From assembly GCA_046594215.1 (NCBI GenBank), contig JBKJPX010000014.1, positions 1-64,000 on the forward strand: a DNA stretch of 64,000 bases, in the 5' to 3' direction. The notes under the pieces were generated by a model. The model ran no database searches and was not told the origin of the DNA. It saw nothing but the letters and a program-made list of their open reading frames with translations. The stretch comes from Panacagrimonas sp046594215 (GTDB taxonomy: Bacteria > Pseudomonadota > Gammaproteobacteria > Nevskiales > Nevskiaceae). Of the stretch, positions 40,690 through 49,958 are shown piece by piece; position 1 is the stretch's first letter, and every line of letters starts with the position of its first letter. A program made the position numbers and the translations under genes.

Positions 40690-41640
40690 TCAGCCGGCGG
40701 ACCTTTTCGGCTTGTTCGCGCCGGAACCCGCCGGCCGCGCGGCGTCGAGGTCCAACGTGATCCACACGGGCGCGTGGTCGCTGGCCCGCGGAAGACCGCG
40801 CACCCAGCGATCGACGCCGGCATCGCGCAAGCCCCGCGCGGCGCGGCGGTTGAGCAGCAGGTGATCGATGCGCAGGCCGGCATCGCGTTCCCAGTGTTTC
40901 CGGAAATAGTCCCAGAAGGTGTAGATGCGCTCGTCGGGATGACGCGCCTTCAGGGCATCGAGCCAACCTTCGTCGACGAGCCTGCGATAGCAGGCGCGGC
41001 TCTCCGGCTGCAGCAGCGCGTCACGTCGCCAGGACCTGGTGTCGTAGATGTCGTCGTCGGTGGGCACCACGTTGTAGTCGCCGGCGAGGATGAAGGGCGC
41101 GTCGACCTCCAGGCGCGGCGCGGCATGAGAGATCAGGCGCTCGAACCACGCGAGCTTGTAGTCGAACTTCGGTCCCGGCCAAGGATTTCCGTTGGGCAGG
41201 TACAGGCAGCCAACCACCACGCCGTGCGCCGCCGCCTCGAGGTAGCGGCTCTGCGTGTCGATCTTCGATCCGGGCAGGCCGCGCGCGATCTGCGCCGGCT
41301 GCTCGCCGCGAGCCAGGATCGCCACGCCGTTCCATGACACCTGCCCTTGCCAGATCGCGCCGTAACCCGCGGCCTCGATCTGGGCCAGCGGGAACGATTC
41401 GTCCGGAGCCTTGAGTTCCTGCAGGCACACGACGTCCGGACGCTCGCGGTCGAGCCAGGCGAGCAGATGCTCCAGGCGGGAACGCACACCGTTGATGTTG
41501 AACGTGGCGATGCGCAACGTCCTGGCCTTGTGCGACGGCGGAGCAGTCGCACGACGCGCCCGCTTCTTCCTCGTGCCCGCCGCAGTCGGCCGCCGCGCCG
41601 CAGGCTTCGCGGTCCGCGGCTTTACCGTGGTGAGGCTCAC
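40690..41640 (-). CDS. Exonuclease III-type AP endonuclease with basic N-terminal tail
   Basis: A 316-residue ExoIII/APE1-family enzyme that nicks DNA at abasic sites. Motifs are ATFNINGVRSR, LQELKAPD (metal ligand E75), LAGDYNVVPTDDDIYD, and the catalytic SDHAPVW near the end. Family members usually start at the ATFN strand. Here about 42 extra residues rich in Lys, Arg, Ala and Pro come first (for example TRKKRARRATAPPSHKAR). No other start lies closer, so the tail seems real and may help bind DNA. The start GTG at 41638-41640 is next to the preceding gene's stop at 41642. Confidence 0.88.
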   Translation of the reverse strand: MSLTTVKPRTAKPAARRPTAAGTRKKRARRATAPPSHKARTLRIATFNINGVRSRLEHLLAWLDRERPDVVCLQELKAPDESFPLAQIEAAGYGAIWQGQVSWNGVAILARGEQPAQIARGLPGSKIDTQSRYLEAAAHGVVVGCLYLPNGNPWPGPKFDYKLAWFERLISHAAPRLEVDAPFILAGDYNVVPTDDDIYDTRSWRRDALLQPESRACYRRLVDEGWLDALKARHPDERIYTFWDYFRKHWERDAGLRIDHLLLNRRAARGLRDAGVDRWVRGLPRASDHAPVWITLDLDAARPAGSGANKPKRSAG

Positions 41641-41641
41641 G

Positions 41642-42106
41642 TCACGCCGGCTTCTTTTTCTTCTTCGACGCCGACCTCGAGCGTTGGGCGTCGGCAAGCT
41701 CCCGCGCCTCGTGCGGCTCGGCCATGCTTGGATCGGCCGCATGCGCGCGCGCCTTTCGGCGCGTCGCCTCTGCGGCCTCCTGCCCGACCGGCGAGCACTC
41801 TGCCATCTCGGCTTCGTCGAGCCCATTGCCCGCACCGATGGCGGCCGCGTCGACGACACGCATCGACTGGTCGGCGGGATTGCGGCCCAGGCGCGAGGGT
41901 TCGGAGTCGAGCAGGGTTTCGGGCGTCAAATCGTCCGCAGTGGTCTCGCCGTCCGGCGTTTCGCCACCCGTCATGCCCGCTTCCCGTACGCGCTGTCCCG
42001 GGAATTCCTCGCGGATTTCCTTGTCGGGAATCGGATCGCCGATGCGGCCTTCGCGCCGGTCATCGCGCTCGAAGTCCAGTTCCGCGGGGATTTTTTCCTT
42101 GCTCAT
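41642..42106 (-). CDS. Small hydrophilic protein of unknown function
   Basis: A 154-residue highly charged protein without hydrophobic segments, so it is cytoplasmic and probably partly disordered. The middle is acidic (PDGETTADDLTPETLLDSEP) and the end is a Lys run (SASKKKKKPA). I do not recognise a characterised family; a resemblance to DUF6335-like proteins is only an impression. AAGGAGAC precedes the ATG at 42104-42106 and fixes the start. It ends 1 bp before the exonuclease III start, so the two are cotranscribed. Confidence 0.65.
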   Translation of the reverse strand: MSKEKIPAELDFERDDRREGRIGDPIPDKEIREEFPGQRVREAGMTGGETPDGETTADDLTPETLLDSEPSRLGRNPADQSMRVVDAAAIGAGNGLDEAEMAECSPVGQEAAEATRRKARAHAADPSMAEPHEARELADAQRSRSASKKKKKPA

Positions 42107-42287
42107 GAATGTCTCCTTGTTCGGGCAGCACGGACGCGCTGCCGATCGACTCGAAGTGGAGCAAGCGGTGTTCCTGCGCCGTGGGCCTGGGCACGAGAAA
42201 GCCCGACCCACCCATGTCGGGCCTGGCACGGGGAACCCCGCATAATTTCCGGGCCCGAGAAGCGATACCACCTGCCGGAGACCTTAC

Positions 42288-43067
42288 GTGTCGAGCCCCC
42301 GAACGCAGCGACTGCCCGATCGCCTCTGGCTCCTGCGTCACGGCCAGAGCGCCGGCAACGTCGCCAGCGACGCGGCGGAACTCGCGCGGCTGCCGATGAT
42401 CGACCTCGCCGAGCGCGACATGGACGTGCGGCTGTCGAAGCTCGGCGAAGAGCAGTCGGTCGCCGTCGGCCGGTGGTTTGCGCAACTTCCGGTCGGGGAT
42501 CGACCGGCACACATGCTGTGCTCGCCCTAACGCCGTGCGCGTGACACTGCGGCGCTGATCGTGCGCGAGTTCGAACGCCAGTCGGCTCCCCTGGAATTTG
42601 CGGTCGACGAGCGCCTGCGCGAGAAGGAGTTCGGCGTGCTCGATCGCTTCACGCACTACGGCATCCAGCAGAAATTCCCCGAGCTGGCCGAGCAGCGCGC
42701 GCACGTCGGGAAGTTCTACTTCAGGCCGCCGGGCGGCGAGAGCTGGTGCGACGTCGTGCTTCGTCTGCGCAGCGTGCAGGACACGCTGGCCCGCGACTAC
42801 CGCCAGTGTCGCGTGCTGATCGTGGCGCACGAGGTGATCGTCACCTGCTTCCGCTACCTGCTCGAAGGACTCGACGAGGCGCAGATCCTGGAAATCGACC
42901 GGCTGGGGGACGTGCCCAACTGCGGCGTCACGGACTACGCCTATGCGTCCGGTGGCGATTCGGCGGGCAAGATGGTGTTGCGCCAGGCCAATTTCGTCGC
43001 GCCGCTGAAGATGGAAGGCGCGCCGGTGACGAGCGAGTCCGACGTGCAGGCGGCGCCGAAGTCGTGA
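42288..43067 (+). pseudogene. Histidine phosphatase (phosphoglycerate-mutase family) with in-frame stop
   Basis: A gene for a 259-residue histidine phosphatase is interrupted by TAA at 42528-42530 without any frame change. The first part holds the catalytic LLRHGQSAGN and ends at MLCSP. After the stop the same frame continues RRARDTAALIVREF, then EKEFGVLDRFT, then LIVAHEVIV with the second catalytic His. In the family this place reads SSPYxRAxxTA, so a Tyr codon TAC has probably become TAA. The start is GTG at 42288 after GGAG. The gene is either a recent pseudogene or a sequencing error. Restart at GTG 42561 would lack the catalytic His. Confidence 0.85.
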
Positions 43068-43115
43068 CCTTTGCGTACCCCAGTTCGACCCCACACGCGC
43101 GATAATTCCACCCGT

Positions 43116-43826
43116 ATGAACGCCTCGAAGGAGCACGCGCTACCCCGTACCCATGGACGGCGGCTGCGCGACTACTACCGCTCCGCGGGCTGGCCCTGCC
43201 AGGACACGATCGAGATCGACCTGCTCAACGCGGGGCTCGTCGAACGCGTCGCGCGTCCCGGTGCCGGCCTCGACCTGATCCGCGTCACCGAGGTGGGCCT
43301 GCAGGCGCTCGGCAGCCTGCTGGTGCGCAATCGCCAGGCCTTCGATGCGCACGAGTCCCTCGTCGAGCAGGTGACGCAGCACCTCTCGCGCGCCGGAAGA
43401 CTGACCTACCGCGGCCTGATGCTGCGGGGTCGCGTCGGCGACGCCTGGAAGCCCTGCCGGCCCGACGTCTACTCGATCCGCTACACCTCGGTGGCCGCGT
43501 ACGCGCGCCCGGTCATCCACGAGGTGAAGGTGCGGCGCGCCGACCTGCTCGGCGATCTGAAGAATCCTGACAAGCGCGCCGCCTACCAGGCGCTGTCCTC
43601 GGAATTCTTCTACGTGATGCCCGAGGGTCTTGCGACCGTGCACGAGATCCCGGATGAATGCGGCGTGCTGTTCGCAGGCGACGCCGGGCTGCGGCTGGCG
43701 CGTCCCTCCCCGCAGCGCACGGTGCAGCTCGGCATCGCGGAGTGGATGAGCCTGGCGCGACGGGGCGCGGAGTTCCTCGACACGGCCAGCGACGAGCAGG
43801 GCCTGCTGGGCGAGTCCCCAGAGTGA
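43116..43826 (+). CDS. MmcB-like PD-(D/E)XK nuclease
   Basis: A 236-residue protein. Residues about 20-90 look like a DNA-binding winged helix (DLIRVTEVGLQALGSLLV). The second half carries a PD-(D/E)XK nuclease-like core: RPDVYSIRY, then IHEVKVRRADLLGDLKN, then FFYVMPEGLATVHEIPDECGVL. This is close to MmcB, a putative DNA repair nuclease. The ATG at 43116 is preferred to an earlier in-frame start by position. The stop overlaps the helicase start (GTGA, 4 bp), so it is coupled to the nuclease-helicase fusion downstream. The pair probably acts on damaged or branched DNA. Confidence 0.78.
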   Translation: MNASKEHALPRTHGRRLRDYYRSAGWPCQDTIEIDLLNAGLVERVARPGAGLDLIRVTEVGLQALGSLLVRNRQAFDAHESLVEQVTQHLSRAGRLTYRGLMLRGRVGDAWKPCRPDVYSIRYTSVAAYARPVIHEVKVRRADLLGDLKNPDKRAAYQALSSEFFYVMPEGLATVHEIPDECGVLFAGDAGLRLARPSPQRTVQLGIAEWMSLARRGAEFLDTASDEQGLLGESPE

Positions 43827-46150
43827 GCGAGGCCGCGGCGGACACGCCCTACCGCGTCTCGGTACGCGAGCTCGTGGAGTTCACCGCCAAGACGGGCGAC
43901 CTGGACCTGCGCTTCACGCCGGCGCCGACCGCCGAGGAAGGGATCGCCGGCCATGCGCGCGTGCAGGCGCGACGCGGCGCCGGTTACGTGCGCGAACTGC
44001 CGCTGACCGCGCGCCACCAGACGCTGCTGCTGCGCGGCCGCGCCGATGGGGCGGCCGCCGACGGCAGCGAAGTGGAGGAGATCAAGACCTTCCGCGGCCG
44101 CCTGGACCGCATGCCGCCGCAGCACCGCGCGCTGCACTGGGCGCAGCTCAAGCTCTACGGCGCCATGCGCTGCCGCGAGATGGGGCGCGACGAGATCGCC
44201 CTCAGGCTGACCTACTTCGACGTCGTGCGCGAGACGGAGACCTCGTTCCGCGAGGTCCATTCCGCGGCGGAGCTGGAGCGCTTCTTCGAGGATCACTGCG
44301 GCCGCTTCCTCGAATGGGCGCGCGCCGAACAAGCGCATCGCCGGGCACGCAACGAGGACCTCGCGAAACTCGCTTTCCCGTTTGCGGAGTTCCACGCCGG
44401 GCAGCGGCACCTGGCCGAGGCGGTGTTCCGCACGGGGCGCGACGGCGGCTGCCTGATGGCGCAGGCGCCCACCGGCATCGGCAAGACGGTGGGCACCTTG
44501 TTTCCGCTGCTGAAGGCCTGCGCGCGCGGGGAGATCGACAAGGTCTTCTTCCTCACGGCCAAGACGCCGGGGCGGCAGCTCGCACTCGACGCGATGCAAC
44601 GCCTGCAGGCGCAACCCGGCGCACGGCCGTTGCGCTTGCTGGAACTGGTGGCGCGCGACAAGGCCTGCGTGAATCCGGACAAGGCCTGCCACGGCGAGTC
44701 CTGCCCGCTGGCGAAGGGTTTCTACGATCGCCTGCCCGCCGCGCGCGGCGCCGCGGTCGCCGCGCCGCAGCTGGGCCAGGCGAGCCTGCGGCTCATCGCG
44801 CAGGAACACGCGGTCTGCCCCTACTACCTCGGCCAGGAACTCGCGCGATGGTCGGACGTGATCGTGGGCGACTACAACTACTACTTCGACACCAGCGCGC
44901 TGCTGCACGGCCTGACCGCGGCCAACGAGTGGAAGGTGGCGCTGCTCGTGGACGAGGCGCACAACCTGCTCGAGCGCGGCCGCGCGATGTACACGGCGGA
45001 ACTGGACCCCTTCCGCTTCGCCGTGGTGCGCGCCGCCGCGCCCATCGCGCTCAAGTCCGCTTTCGACCGCGTGAACCGCGAATGGAACCGGCTCGTGCGC
45101 GACCAGGAGGCCGACTACCAGGTCCACGCCCTGCCGCCGATGGCGCTGGTCGAGACGCTCGGCAAGCTGGTCACCACCATCACCGACCATATCGGCGAGG
45201 CGCCCGACGCGGTCGATGCCGGGCTGCAGGACTTCCTGTTCGAGGCCCTGCAATTCCGCGCGCTGGCAGAAACCTTCGGTGCGCATTCGATCTTCGACAG
45301 CACGCTGCGACACGGCGGCGGCGGCCGTCGCGGCCGGCCGCCCGCGAGCCTGTGTCTGCGCAACGTGGTGCCCGCGCCGTTCCTGTCCGCGCGCCTGTCC
45401 GCCGCGCAGAGCGCCGTGCTGTTCTCCGCCACCCTGAGTCCCGTGACGTTCTATCGCGACATGCTCGGGGTACCCGAAGCCACGAAGACGCTCGACGTGG
45501 CCTCGCCGTTCTCTCCCGAGCAGTTGCAGGTCTGCTCGATCGGTCACGTGTCCACGCGCTTCCTCGACCGGGCGCGATCGGTGGCGCCGATCGCGGACCT
45601 CGTGGCGGAGCAGTACCGGCTGCGGCCCGGCAACTACCTCGCCTTCTTCAGCAGCTTCGACTACCTGTACGAGGTGGCGGCAGGACTCGCGCAGCGCCAC
45701 CCCGACGTACCGCAGTGGAGCCAGGTCCGCGGCATGGACGAGGCCGCGCGTGCGCAGTTCCTGGCGCGCTTCGCGCCCGATGGCTGTGGCGTGGGCTTCG
45801 CCGTCCTGGGCGGCGCCTTCGCCGAGGGCATCGACCTGCCCGGCAGCCGGCTGATCGGGGCTTTTGTGGCCACGCTTGGGCAACCACAGGTCAACCCCGT
45901 GAACGAGCAGATGAAGGACTGCATGGAGCGCTTGTTCGGCAAGGGTTACGACTACACCTACTTCTACCCCGGCATCCAGAAGGTGGTGCAGGCCGCGGGC
46001 CGGGTCATCCGCACCTCCAGCGACGAAGGCACGCTGATGTTGATCGACGACCGCTTCGAGCGCGCCTCGGTGCGAGCGCTGCTGCCCCGGTGGTGGCGGG
46101 TGCGGCCTGCGCCGCGGCCCGCGTCCGGCGATCCATTTCCCGCCGTATAG
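43823..46150 (+). CDS. RecB-type nuclease fused to XPD/DinG-type DNA helicase
   Basis: A 775-residue fusion. Residues 1-170 form a RecB/Cas4-like nuclease with H44, D75, E86 and K88 (RADG, then EEIKTF) and the Q108xxxY112 motif. The helicase has Walker A APTGIGKT at 215-222, four cysteines for an iron-sulfur cluster (C282, C289, C294, C332) as in XPD and DinG, and DEAH at 377-380. The end has EGIDLPGSRLIG and QAAGRVIR. Such enzymes unwind 5' to 3'. The GTG start at 43823 overlaps the MmcB-like stop by 4 bp. DNA repair is the safe inference; a role against foreign DNA is possible. Confidence 0.88.
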   Translation: MSEAAADTPYRVSVRELVEFTAKTGDLDLRFTPAPTAEEGIAGHARVQARRGAGYVRELPLTARHQTLLLRGRADGAAADGSEVEEIKTFRGRLDRMPPQHRALHWAQLKLYGAMRCREMGRDEIALRLTYFDVVRETETSFREVHSAAELERFFEDHCGRFLEWARAEQAHRRARNEDLAKLAFPFAEFHAGQRHLAEAVFRTGRDGGCLMAQAPTGIGKTVGTLFPLLKACARGEIDKVFFLTAKTPGRQLALDAMQRLQAQPGARPLRLLELVARDKACVNPDKACHGESCPLAKGFYDRLPAARGAAVAAPQLGQASLRLIAQEHAVCPYYLGQELARWSDVIVGDYNYYFDTSALLHGLTAANEWKVALLVDEAHNLLERGRAMYTAELDPFRFAVVRAAAPIALKSAFDRVNREWNRLVRDQEADYQVHALPPMALVETLGKLVTTITDHIGEAPDAVDAGLQDFLFEALQFRALAETFGAHSIFDSTLRHGGGGRRGRPPASLCLRNVVPAPFLSARLSAAQSAVLFSATLSPVTFYRDMLGVPEATKTLDVASPFSPEQLQVCSIGHVSTRFLDRARSVAPIADLVAEQYRLRPGNYLAFFSSFDYLYEVAAGLAQRHPDVPQWSQVRGMDEAARAQFLARFAPDGCGVGFAVLGGAFAEGIDLPGSRLIGAFVATLGQPQVNPVNEQMKDCMERLFGKGYDYTYFYPGIQKVVQAAGRVIRTSSDEGTLMLIDDRFERASVRALLPRWWRVRPAPRPASGDPFPAV

Positions 46151-46166
46151 GGACCGCGCTAGGGTA

Positions 46167-48110
46167 GTGTCGGGCAGTCGCCGACGAAGACGGGAAACCA
46201 GCTTGGGAACGGACGGGAATCAGGCCACGACGGTGTCTTCGCGTCCAACGGACGAAGCCCGTTTCCGTGCGCTCGTTTCCGTCACCAGCACGGTGGTGTG
46301 GGTGCTCTCGGCCGAGGGCACGGTCGTGGAGAGCCAGCCCGGCCTGGAGGGGTTCACCGGCTTGAGCTTCGAGCAGATGCGCGGCGACGGCTGGGCCAGC
46401 GCGCTGCATCCGGACGACCGCGCGCGCGTGATGGACCAATGGACGGAGTACCGTCGCCTGCAGGCCCCGGCGCAGATCCTCTACCGCATGCGCCGCCACG
46501 ACGGCCAGTACCGCCACGTCAGGGCGCGCGCGGTGCCGATGTTCGACGAGCAGCACCGGCTGCGCGAGTGGGTCGGCGCCAGCGAGGACGTGACCGACCA
46601 CGAGCGCGCGATCGAGGAGCTGCGCGACCGCGAGGCCCGCCTGCGGCAATTTGCCGAATCGATGCCGCACATCGCCTGGGAACTCGATCGCGCGGGCGAC
46701 GCCGTCTGGATCAACCAGCGCTATTACGACTACTGCGGACTGGAAACCGGCCGCTCGCTGGGCTGGGACTGGGTGGAGTCGATCCATCCCGACGACGCCG
46801 GCCCGTACGTCGGGGCGCTGCGCAAGATGCTCGAGACCGGCCGCGAGGTGCGCACCGAGGCGCGCATCCGCCGCGCCGACGGCGAATACCGCCGGTTCCA
46901 GTTCACGAATGTCCCGCAGCGCAACGACAGCGGCGAGATCTGCCGCTGGTTCGGCACGGCCACCGACATCGACGACGCGCACGAAGCCGCCGAGAAGATC
47001 CACCGCTTCCTCGCCACGCTCGCGCACGAGCTGCGAAATCCGCTGGCGCCGATCTCCAACGGCGTCCAGATCCTGCGCATGCCGCGTCTCACGGAGCGTG
47101 CGCGGGAATCGGCGCTCGCGACCATCGAGCGGCAGACCGCGCTCATGGTGCGCCTGCTCGACGACCTGATGGACCTGAACCGCGTGCGCAACGATCGTGT
47201 GACCTTGCGCCGGGCCCCCACCTCGCTGTCGGCCGTGATCAACACGGCGCTGGAAACCAGCCGGCCGGCGATCGAGAAGGGCAGCCATCCGCTGCGACTG
47301 AGCCTGCCGCCGCGGGCGCTGAGCCTGTTTGCGGATGCGACACGCCTGACGCAGGTGCTGTCCAACGTGCTCGACAACGCGGCGAAGTTCTCGCCCTCGG
47401 AGACGCCCATCGAGGTGACCGTCACCGAGCAGGCGCCGTTCGCCTGCGTGCAGGTGACCGACCAGGGCATCGGCATGTCGCACGACATGCTCGGGCGCGC
47501 GTTCGACATGTTCACGCAGGCCGACACCCGCGCGGAGCGCAGCTACGGCGGCCTGGGCATCGGCCTGAACGTGGCCAAGCGCCTGGTGGAGATGCACGGC
47601 GGCTCCATCGAGGCGGCCAGCGAAGGACCCGGTCGCGGCAGCCGGATCACGATCCTGCTGCCGCTGGCGCAGGGCGAGGCGCCCGACCCAGCGCCGGCAC
47701 CGGAGAGCCCGGCGGACGCCCCGCCCGTGCGCCGCGTGCTGGTGGTCGACGACAACGAGGACGCGGGCCGCATCGTGTGCATGCTGGTCGAATCACTCGG
47801 CCACGTTGCGCGGGCGGCGGCCAGCGGGCCCGACGCGCTGCTGCTGGGCGAGCACTTCCAGCCCGAGGTCGCGATCTTCGACATCGGCATGCCTGGCATG
47901 AGCGGTTACGAACTCGCGCGCCGCTGCCGCCAGACCGAGTGGGGACGCAAGGCGCGGCTCGTCGCGTTGACCGGCTGGGGACAGGAAGCCGACCGGCAGA
48001 AATCCTCCGCGGCGGGTTTCGACAACCACCTCGTGAAGCCCGCGGGCGCCGCGGCACTGCGCCAGATCCTGCTCGAACCCCTGCCCGCAGCGACGGCAGC
48101 GACGGTCTGA
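46167..48110 (+). CDS. Soluble hybrid histidine kinase (PAS-PAS-HisKA-HATPase-REC)
   Basis: A 647-residue signalling protein without transmembrane segments. Two PAS domains lie at about 30-145 and 155-275. The H box is FLATLAHELRNPLAP with H287. HATPase motifs follow (NVLDNAAKFS, then DQGIGM, then GGLGIGLNVAK). The last 125 residues are a receiver domain (VLVVDDNEDAG, phosphoacceptor in IFDIGMPG, then the Lys in LVKPAG). It should sense a cytoplasmic signal and relay phosphate to a partner response regulator or phosphotransfer protein, neither of which is nearby. The start is GTG at 46167, 16 bp after the helicase stop; a later TTG start is possible. Confidence 0.9.
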   Translation: MSGSRRRRRETSLGTDGNQATTVSSRPTDEARFRALVSVTSTVVWVLSAEGTVVESQPGLEGFTGLSFEQMRGDGWASALHPDDRARVMDQWTEYRRLQAPAQILYRMRRHDGQYRHVRARAVPMFDEQHRLREWVGASEDVTDHERAIEELRDREARLRQFAESMPHIAWELDRAGDAVWINQRYYDYCGLETGRSLGWDWVESIHPDDAGPYVGALRKMLETGREVRTEARIRRADGEYRRFQFTNVPQRNDSGEICRWFGTATDIDDAHEAAEKIHRFLATLAHELRNPLAPISNGVQILRMPRLTERARESALATIERQTALMVRLLDDLMDLNRVRNDRVTLRRAPTSLSAVINTALETSRPAIEKGSHPLRLSLPPRALSLFADATRLTQVLSNVLDNAAKFSPSETPIEVTVTEQAPFACVQVTDQGIGMSHDMLGRAFDMFTQADTRAERSYGGLGIGLNVAKRLVEMHGGSIEAASEGPGRGSRITILLPLAQGEAPDPAPAPESPADAPPVRRVLVVDDNEDAGRIVCMLVESLGHVARAAASGPDALLLGEHFQPEVAIFDIGMPGMSGYELARRCRQTEWGRKARLVALTGWGQEADRQKSSAAGFDNHLVKPAGAAALRQILLEPLPAATAATV

Positions 48111-48347
48111 ACGTTTGGGGTCGGCCATCCGCCCCCGCGCCGTGCAGCTCCTCCCGCAAATTGCTGAGACGGGTTCGAGGCGCCTCGTAATTCGCCTTGC
48201 GGCGAGGCCCGCCGTCTCAAGTCCAAGGCGAGCCAAGTCCCGGAAAAGTGGAACAAAGCGTGCGGCGCCCCACCTGCGTCCAAGCTTGCACGCTCCGTGC
48301 ATCGTCTGTTGCGCACCCATCCGACCGCACCCCTGGAGCGCCAGACC

Positions 48348-48566
48348 ATGTTCGCAGTCACGGAAGACGAGATCCTGTTCGACGAAGTCCTTCAGTCCGG
48401 CCTGGAAGCGGAGCTGCAGAGAATCTGCGGCGCGGCACTGTCGACGGCCGCGCTCGACGCTGGCGCCGAGCATCCGATGCACCGGCTCGACCAGGTCGCC
48501 GACGATATGTGGGGGGCGTACATCACGCCGCCGAAGTCCGACCTCGCGCCGGCGCGGCATCACTGA
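48348..48566 (+). CDS. Small acidic hypothetical protein
   Basis: A 72-residue reading with codon use like real genes here. It starts MFAVTEDEILFDEVLQSG and has MHRLDQVADDMWGAY near the end. No family is recognised and there is no membrane segment. The ATG at 48348 has CTGGAG upstream at a fair distance. It stands alone between the kinase and the DUF2236 gene. It may be real, but a short GC-rich frame by chance cannot be excluded. Confidence 0.4.
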   Translation: MFAVTEDEILFDEVLQSGLEAELQRICGAALSTAALDAGAEHPMHRLDQVADDMWGAYITPPKSDLAPARHH

Positions 48567-48637
48567 TACTTCATCAAGCCGGGCGGAACTCCGAAGCCCG
48601 TTACCGTTGAAGCTCCGACGCACCGTACGTGGCGGCT

Positions 48638-49885
48638 TCAGCCGGCGCCCGGAGAGTCCACGACCTGTCCAACGACCGCGGCCCGGCCGCCTGACAGCAG
48701 GGCGAGAAAGTCCTCCTGCTGCCGCCTGCCGGCACGCGCGGCGCGCGCCTGTCCCCCCGGAAACATCCTGCTCGCCAGGTGCCGAGCCAGGTTCACCGGC
48801 AGGATCACGAGCGGGTACCAGGGCAAGGTGTTCGCCGGCAACCCAAGGTGGCGCATGCCGCGCCGGCCCAGGAACAGCCGGCTGATCGACAGGTGCTTGG
48901 AACGGTCGACGCGACCGCGTAGCCACGACAGACGCGAGTAGGGGCGACCCAGCGGCTCGTCCGCCATCGGCCGCGCGAGTTGCGCGCTGGTCTCGTCCGG
49001 GTTGGCCAGGCTCAGCAGCAGCTGCCCGAGCAGGGTCAGGGCCGAGCGCTCGTCGGTGGGCAGCCAGGCGTCGTCCACGCCCATCAGCCAGCCGACGTAA
49101 CGCGCCAGGTGCGTGGCGCCTTCACGCTCGCGCCGCGTCTGCGGCATGCCCATCAGGCGTGCCGCCAGCAGCGGCACGATCAGCGCGCCGAGCAGGGTCG
49201 CCGCCATGTCCGGCTGGTTGATCGGCAGGCCCCACTCCGCCATTCGCCACGCCGGCAGCTTTTGCACACGGCGACGGACCATCGCGTGGATGAACCGCAC
49301 GTGCACGGTGGACCGGAAACCGGGACCGAAGCGGTCCATGCCGTTCTCGCCCGTGCAGTCGAGCGCCCAGCGCAGGGTCTCGGCGAACCGGCGCGCCGGT
49401 CCCTTCTCGAGCGCACCGGTCAGCAGCAGGGTCTTGTTGAAGGCGGACGCCTGGTAGCCGCCCACGAGCGAAACGTCGCGACCGGCGTACACCACCGCGG
49501 CGCCGCCACGCCGGTGGAGTTCGGCACCGATCGCGAGGCGCTCTGCGTCCAACCATTCGGGTCGCGTGTCGATCAGCGCGAAGAACTCGCGCAGGGGTGC
49601 GGGTGCGTCGACCAGCGTTTCGATGCCTTGCGCGAGCGCCTGGTCGAACAGCGGCCGCGACTCGCGCATGCCCGCGGCGAACATCCAGTCGAGCAGCCGG
49701 TCCATCGGCTCGTCGCCGCGCATGAAGTCCTCGCCCATGCGCTGCCACATCTGCGGCGACGGCGGTTCGAGCTCGGGCATCAGGCGATGCAGCAGGCCAA
49801 GGATGCGCTGCATCTCCGGGCTCGCGCGGTGACGGCTCGGGATGAAACCGGCGACGGAATCCTGCGTGCCCATGGCGCGACCCAT
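48638..49885 (-). CDS. DUF2236 (MpaB/latex-clearing-type) oxygenase family protein
   Basis: A 415-residue protein of the DUF2236 family, which includes the rubber oxygenase Lcp and MpaB and uses a b-type heme where studied. Blocks include SLVGGYQASAFNKTLLLTG, VRFIHAMVRRRV, WGLPINQPDMAATLLG and YVGWLMGVDDAWLP. Two close starts exist, ATG at 49883-49885 and ATG at 49871-49873. It diverges from a TetR gene with a short shared promoter region containing an inverted repeat, so it is likely repressed by that TetR protein. The substrate is unknown; hydrophobic lipids or polymers are usual guesses. Confidence 0.85.
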   Translation of the reverse strand: MGRAMGTQDSVAGFIPSRHRASPEMQRILGLLHRLMPELEPPSPQMWQRMGEDFMRGDEPMDRLLDWMFAAGMRESRPLFDQALAQGIETLVDAPAPLREFFALIDTRPEWLDAERLAIGAELHRRGGAAVVYAGRDVSLVGGYQASAFNKTLLLTGALEKGPARRFAETLRWALDCTGENGMDRFGPGFRSTVHVRFIHAMVRRRVQKLPAWRMAEWGLPINQPDMAATLLGALIVPLLAARLMGMPQTRREREGATHLARYVGWLMGVDDAWLPTDERSALTLLGQLLLSLANPDETSAQLARPMADEPLGRPYSRLSWLRGRVDRSKHLSISRLFLGRRGMRHLGLPANTLPWYPLVILPVNLARHLASRMFPGGQARAARAGRRQQEDFLALLSGGRAAVVGQVVDSPGAG

Positions 49886-49918
49886 TGAAGCGTCGACTTG
49901 ACGCAGCCGGACTCTATT

Positions 49919-49934
49919 GCGAACGTTTATTCGC
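49919..49934. promoter_or_regulatory. Candidate TetR operator
   Basis: GCGAACGTTTATTCGC is an inverted repeat (GCGAA/TTCGC, 6-base spacer), followed by another TTCGC at 49941-49945. It lies between the divergent DUF2236 (start 49885) and TetR (start about 49959) genes and is AT-rich for this genome. This is where a TetR regulator would bind to control both genes. Inference from position and symmetry. Confidence 0.5.
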
Positions 49935-49958
49935 ATTCAATTCGCGTTAGGCCTTCAC

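Noticed and set aside
41347..42544. Plus-strand frames opposite exonuclease III and the acidic protein
   Set aside because: They are Arg/Ser-rich antisense readings and overlap two genes with proper ribosome sites.
43610..45883. A minus-strand open frame of 757 codons opposite the nuclease-helicase
   Set aside because: Composition is that of antisense codons (Arg, Gln, His, Gly) and it covers the conserved helicase gene without any motif of its own.
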